Assembly (NCBI RefSeq): GCF_024734895.1
Contig: NZ_CP091430.1
Span: 6,466,501-6,530,500, forward strand
Length of the DNA: 64,000 nt
From: Paenibacillus spongiae
Lineage (GTDB): Bacteria > Bacillota > Bacilli > Paenibacillales > Paenibacillaceae
Direction of reading: 5' to 3'
The translations under genes were made by a program, and so were the position numbers. Positions 61,552-64,000 of this stretch are shown here, piece by piece (the stretch's first letter is position 1; every line of letters begins with the position of its first letter). Below the pieces are notes generated by a model, which saw nothing but the letters and a program-made list of their open reading frames with translations, was not told the DNA's origin and searched no databases.

Positions 61552-62502
61552 TTATTCATCTTTGGACGACAATAGTCGCATCACGATGCGGCCTAAGCCG
61601 AGCGTAACTAAGAATAGGAAGACGGCAATGGCCGAAGCGTATCCCAGTTCGAACCGGATAAAGGCATAATCGAACAGATGCGCTATAATCGTATGGCCCG
61701 CATAGTTCGGGCTTGGCATGCCGGAGATGGCCACGGCAATGTCGAACACCCCGAAGGCGCCCACGATGGCATTGACCGCTCCGAACAGCAGCTGCGGCTT
61801 CATCAGCGGCAGGGTAATGTACCACAATTCCTGGAATCGGCTGGAAATCCCGTCAATGGCCCCCGCTTCATATAGCTCGGGCGATACGTTCTGCAAGCCC
61901 GCCAGGAATACCAGGAAACCCGTCCCCATGCTCATCCATAAGGAGACGACGATGATGACCGGCATGATGGTATCCGGATCCGTATTCCAGAGAATCGGTT
62001 CGCTGATCATGCCCCAATCCAGCAGCAAATTATTCAATAACCCGTAGCGGTCTCCGGAGAATATGTACAGCCAGACGATCGATAAAGCGATTCCGCTCGT
62101 AATGGACGGGACGTAGAAGGCCAGCGAGAACACCATCTTGGCCTTCAACGTATTGATGACCCACGCGAGCATAAAGGATAAGCAATAGCTTAGCGGCCCG
62201 GCGATAACGGCGAAGATAAACGTATTCTTGAGCGATGTGAGAAAGATGTCGTCTTCCAGAAACAAGACGCTGTAATTAGATAAGCCTACCCATCTCGGCG
62301 GCTGAAGCATGTTGTAATAGGTAAAGCTGAGATAGACCGACTGCAAGACGGGTATAACCGTGAAGACGATGAAGAGAATGAGGAAAGGGCTGAGAAATAA
62401 ATAACCGAGTGCAGCCCTCTTCCTCGCATTGGTCAATTTGAATCGGCTAGCCTTCTGCGGTGCCAGCTGAAGCGGACTATTAACCTCCACGCTGCTTTGC
62501 AT
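61552..62502 (-). CDS. Carbohydrate ABC transporter permease (MalF type)
   Basis: A 316-residue permease with a ~25-residue cytoplasmic N-terminus, six helices and the EAA loop YEAGAIDGISSRFQELWYIT. The ATG at 62502 follows GGAGGAG; the longer open frame upstream overlaps the binding-protein gene's end. It follows that gene by 22 bp. Confidence 0.9.
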   Translation of the reverse strand: MQSSVEVNSPLQLAPQKASRFKLTNARKRAALGYLFLSPFLILFIVFTVIPVLQSVYLSFTYYNMLQPPRWVGLSNYSVLFLEDDIFLTSLKNTFIFAVIAGPLSYCLSFMLAWVINTLKAKMVFSLAFYVPSITSGIALSIVWLYIFSGDRYGLLNNLLLDWGMISEPILWNTDPDTIMPVIIVVSLWMSMGTGFLVFLAGLQNVSPELYEAGAIDGISSRFQELWYITLPLMKPQLLFGAVNAIVGAFGVFDIAVAISGMPSPNYAGHTIIAHLFDYAFIRFELGYASAIAVFLFLVTLGLGRIVMRLLSSKDE

Positions 62503-62524
62503 ACCGCTCCTCCTTCCGCCGCCT

Positions 62525-64000
62525 TTAATTATCCGGTATAAAACCGAATTCTTTCTGTTTGGCTTCAAGTTCTTTATTAATATCCTTGATGCCCTTCTCC
62601 AGCGACTCTCTAATGTTCATGCCTCCCAGAACAACGCGGTTCCAGGCATTATCGATGTTCCGCCCCGTGAAGTACCCTCCGAGCACATACGGCTGCTCTT
62701 TGTAATACTTCCATTGTTCTTTCAATGCCTTGAGGTCGTCCTCCGGCCATGGCAGCTGCGATAAGGCATCCATATTCGCCGTATTCCAGCGGGCTTCGAC
62801 GCCGAGCAGCGCCTCCAGCTCTTGACCGAACTGCAGCTGGATCTCTGTACTGGTCCACCATTTCAGGAATTCCCAAGCTTCCTTCTGGCGCTTCGATTGC
62901 TTGAAGATGGCAACGGACTGAACCGCTCCTCCGGTCGTACGGTCAATCGTTCCATTGGACTTCTCGTGACCGGGTGACGGGGCGACGCCCCACCGGCCGA
63001 TAAGCTCGGGCGCTGCCGTAGAGAGCTGTACATAGGTAAGATAGTCCACGATCCCGATCGGCATCTCCCCTGTACGGAACCGGTTGAAGAAGTTCGCCAT
63101 AACCGGGAATTTATAATTGGTATACAGCTCCGTCCATTCCGTGAAGGCCTGGAATGCCTCCGGCGAATCCAGAGCCGACTTCATGCCGTTCTCCTTGTAG
63201 TAATCGCCGCCATTCTGGTAGAGGAACGGCACAAATCCGAGCTGGGTGACCGGGTAGTACATCTGCATCCCGTTCTGCTGGAGAATCGGCAGCAGCGCGT
63301 AGACATCTTCCCATGTCTGCGGGATGCTAACGCCCAGTTCCTTCAAGATATCCTTCCGGAAGACTAACAAGTTGAAATCCTGCGTTTCCGGCAGCGCATA
63401 GTTCCCGCCGTTGTATTTGAATGGAATCAGCGAGCCGGCGAGGAAACGTTTGCTGACTTCTTCATAGTCGGGAAACTGCGTTAAATCGACGGAAGCATCC
63501 CGAATCGCAAATTCGACGGGCAGATGCGCATCGACGCCGGTTGCCACATCCGGAGCTCTCCCGGAGCTGGCCGCCAGCAGAAGCGTATTGACGGATCCCG
63601 AGTTTAATTGGCCGGCAGGGAGCGTATTGATATTGATGCGGATGCCGGTTTTGGGCGTAAAATCTTCCTCCGCCATTTCCTTCATAATCTCCGCCCACTC
63701 TTTGCCTCGGGACACCCATACCTCGATAACCGGGTTCGCTTCCGTTTCCTGCCCGGTCTCTTTGTCATATACGCTGCCTACGCCTGTGTAATCCTTCGTA
63801 AAGGACGCCATGAAATTTTTGAACGTGCTGACGGATTTCTGGATAACGTTGGACTTCACCTTCGGATATGTCGTATCCGGAGAGCTGACCAGGATGTAAT
63901 CCAGCACAAGCGGCACATTCTGCAAGCCCATCAGCAGCGTGCTTAGGCTCGTTTGACTGTTGCTGAGCTCCGATAATTGTCTTGGGATCGAATCGGGATT
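62525..64000 (-). CDS. Extracellular sugar-binding protein (N-terminus beyond the window)
   Basis: At least 491 residues are visible and the frame stays open to the window edge, so the start is not seen. The last ~420 residues are a complete-looking type 1 binding protein (VIEVWVSRGKEWAEIMKEMA, NTLLLAASSGRAPDVATGVD, YALPETQDFNLLVFRKDILK, TTGGAVQSVAIFKQSKRQKE). At least 70 further residues precede this, so the full protein is longer than an ordinary binding protein and carries an extra N-terminal domain. It is the only binding protein visible for two permease pairs. Confidence 0.85.
   Translation of the reverse strand, partial: NPDSIPRQLSELSNSQTSLSTLLMGLQNVPLVLDYILVSSPDTTYPKVKSNVIQKSVSTFKNFMASFTKDYTGVGSVYDKETGQETEANPVIEVWVSRGKEWAEIMKEMAEEDFTPKTGIRININTLPAGQLNSGSVNTLLLAASSGRAPDVATGVDAHLPVEFAIRDASVDLTQFPDYEEVSKRFLAGSLIPFKYNGGNYALPETQDFNLLVFRKDILKELGVSIPQTWEDVYALLPILQQNGMQMYYPVTQLGFVPFLYQNGGDYYKENGMKSALDSPEAFQAFTEWTELYTNYKFPVMANFFNRFRTGEMPIGIVDYLTYVQLSTAAPELIGRWGVAPSPGHEKSNGTIDRTTGGAVQSVAIFKQSKRQKEAWEFLKWWTSTEIQLQFGQELEALLGVEARWNTANMDALSQLPWPEDDLKALKEQWKYYKEQPYVLGGYFTGRNIDNAWNRVVLGGMNIRESLEKGIKDINKELEAKQKEFGFIPDN

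Overview
The window looks like a chromosomal segment of a Paenibacillaceae bacterium (Paenibacillus, Cohnella or a close relative). The grounds are YesM/YesN-type two-component systems beside lipoprotein-dependent sugar ABC transporters, CcpA-like cre sites, strong GGAGG ribosome-binding sites, a FosB-type thiol transferase and a ZTP riboswitch. GC content is moderate. I saw no tRNA, rRNA, CRISPR array, prophage module or replication origin.

Layout. (1) 1-20.7 kb is an accessory patchwork of small, mostly single-gene units: SRPBCC and VOC proteins, a WYL regulator, a divergent LysR/dapA-like pair, an aminoglycoside-phosphotransferase-like (APH) kinase, DinB, two GNATs, a two-lobed retropepsin-like protein, an ECF sigma/anti-sigma pair, fosB, a serine hydrolase, a peptide deformylase and a DUF3891 protein. 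(2) 21.0-28.4 kb (+) is a sugar-transport operon: histidine kinase, AraC-type response regulator, solute-binding lipoprotein and two permeases. It has a good SigA promoter and two cre-like sites. (3) 28.6-40.5 kb (-) is a paralogous, convergent and larger operon: six-hairpin glycosidase, APH-like kinase, histidine kinase, response regulator, PhyH oxygenase, solute-binding protein, two permeases and an L-rhamnonate-dehydratase-like enzyme. (4) 40.5-41.6 kb is gene-poor, with a hexamer microsatellite, a cluster of TTGTAT palindromes, an IS3-type transposase scrap and an 18-bp-stem bidirectional terminator. (5) 41.6-50.4 kb (-) holds a second PhyH protein, a histidine phosphatase, two APH-like genes, a methyltransferase, a carbamoyltransferase, two GNATs, a TauE/SafE transporter and a stand-alone AICAR formyltransferase behind a ZTP riboswitch. 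(6) 50.7-52.3 kb has tandem hairpin repeats interrupted by an intact 1263-bp IS3-family element with a GTC target duplication. (7) 52.35-64 kb (-) is one long operon running off the window: a solute-binding protein, two permease pairs, an NHL/TPR protein, a Yip1-family protein, a membrane-anchored DUF5696 protein, a Gfo/Idh/MocA oxidoreductase and a TIM-barrel isomerase.

How the genes work together. Regions 2 and 3 look like sensor-controlled uptake of oligosaccharides, probably plant-derived. In region 3 a glycosidase and a rhamnonate dehydratase suggest uronic-acid or deoxy-sugar (rhamnose) catabolism. Region 7 is the best candidate for a poorly described system: two permease pairs, one visible binding protein and three membrane or extracytoplasmic proteins of unknown role, tightly coupled by 4-bp overlaps, with cytoplasmic sugar-processing enzymes at the 3' end.

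Caveat. At least five genes are broken, and all six of their frameshifts lie in short homopolymer runs. This pattern fits sequencing or polishing error as well as real decay, so these genes may be intact in the organism.
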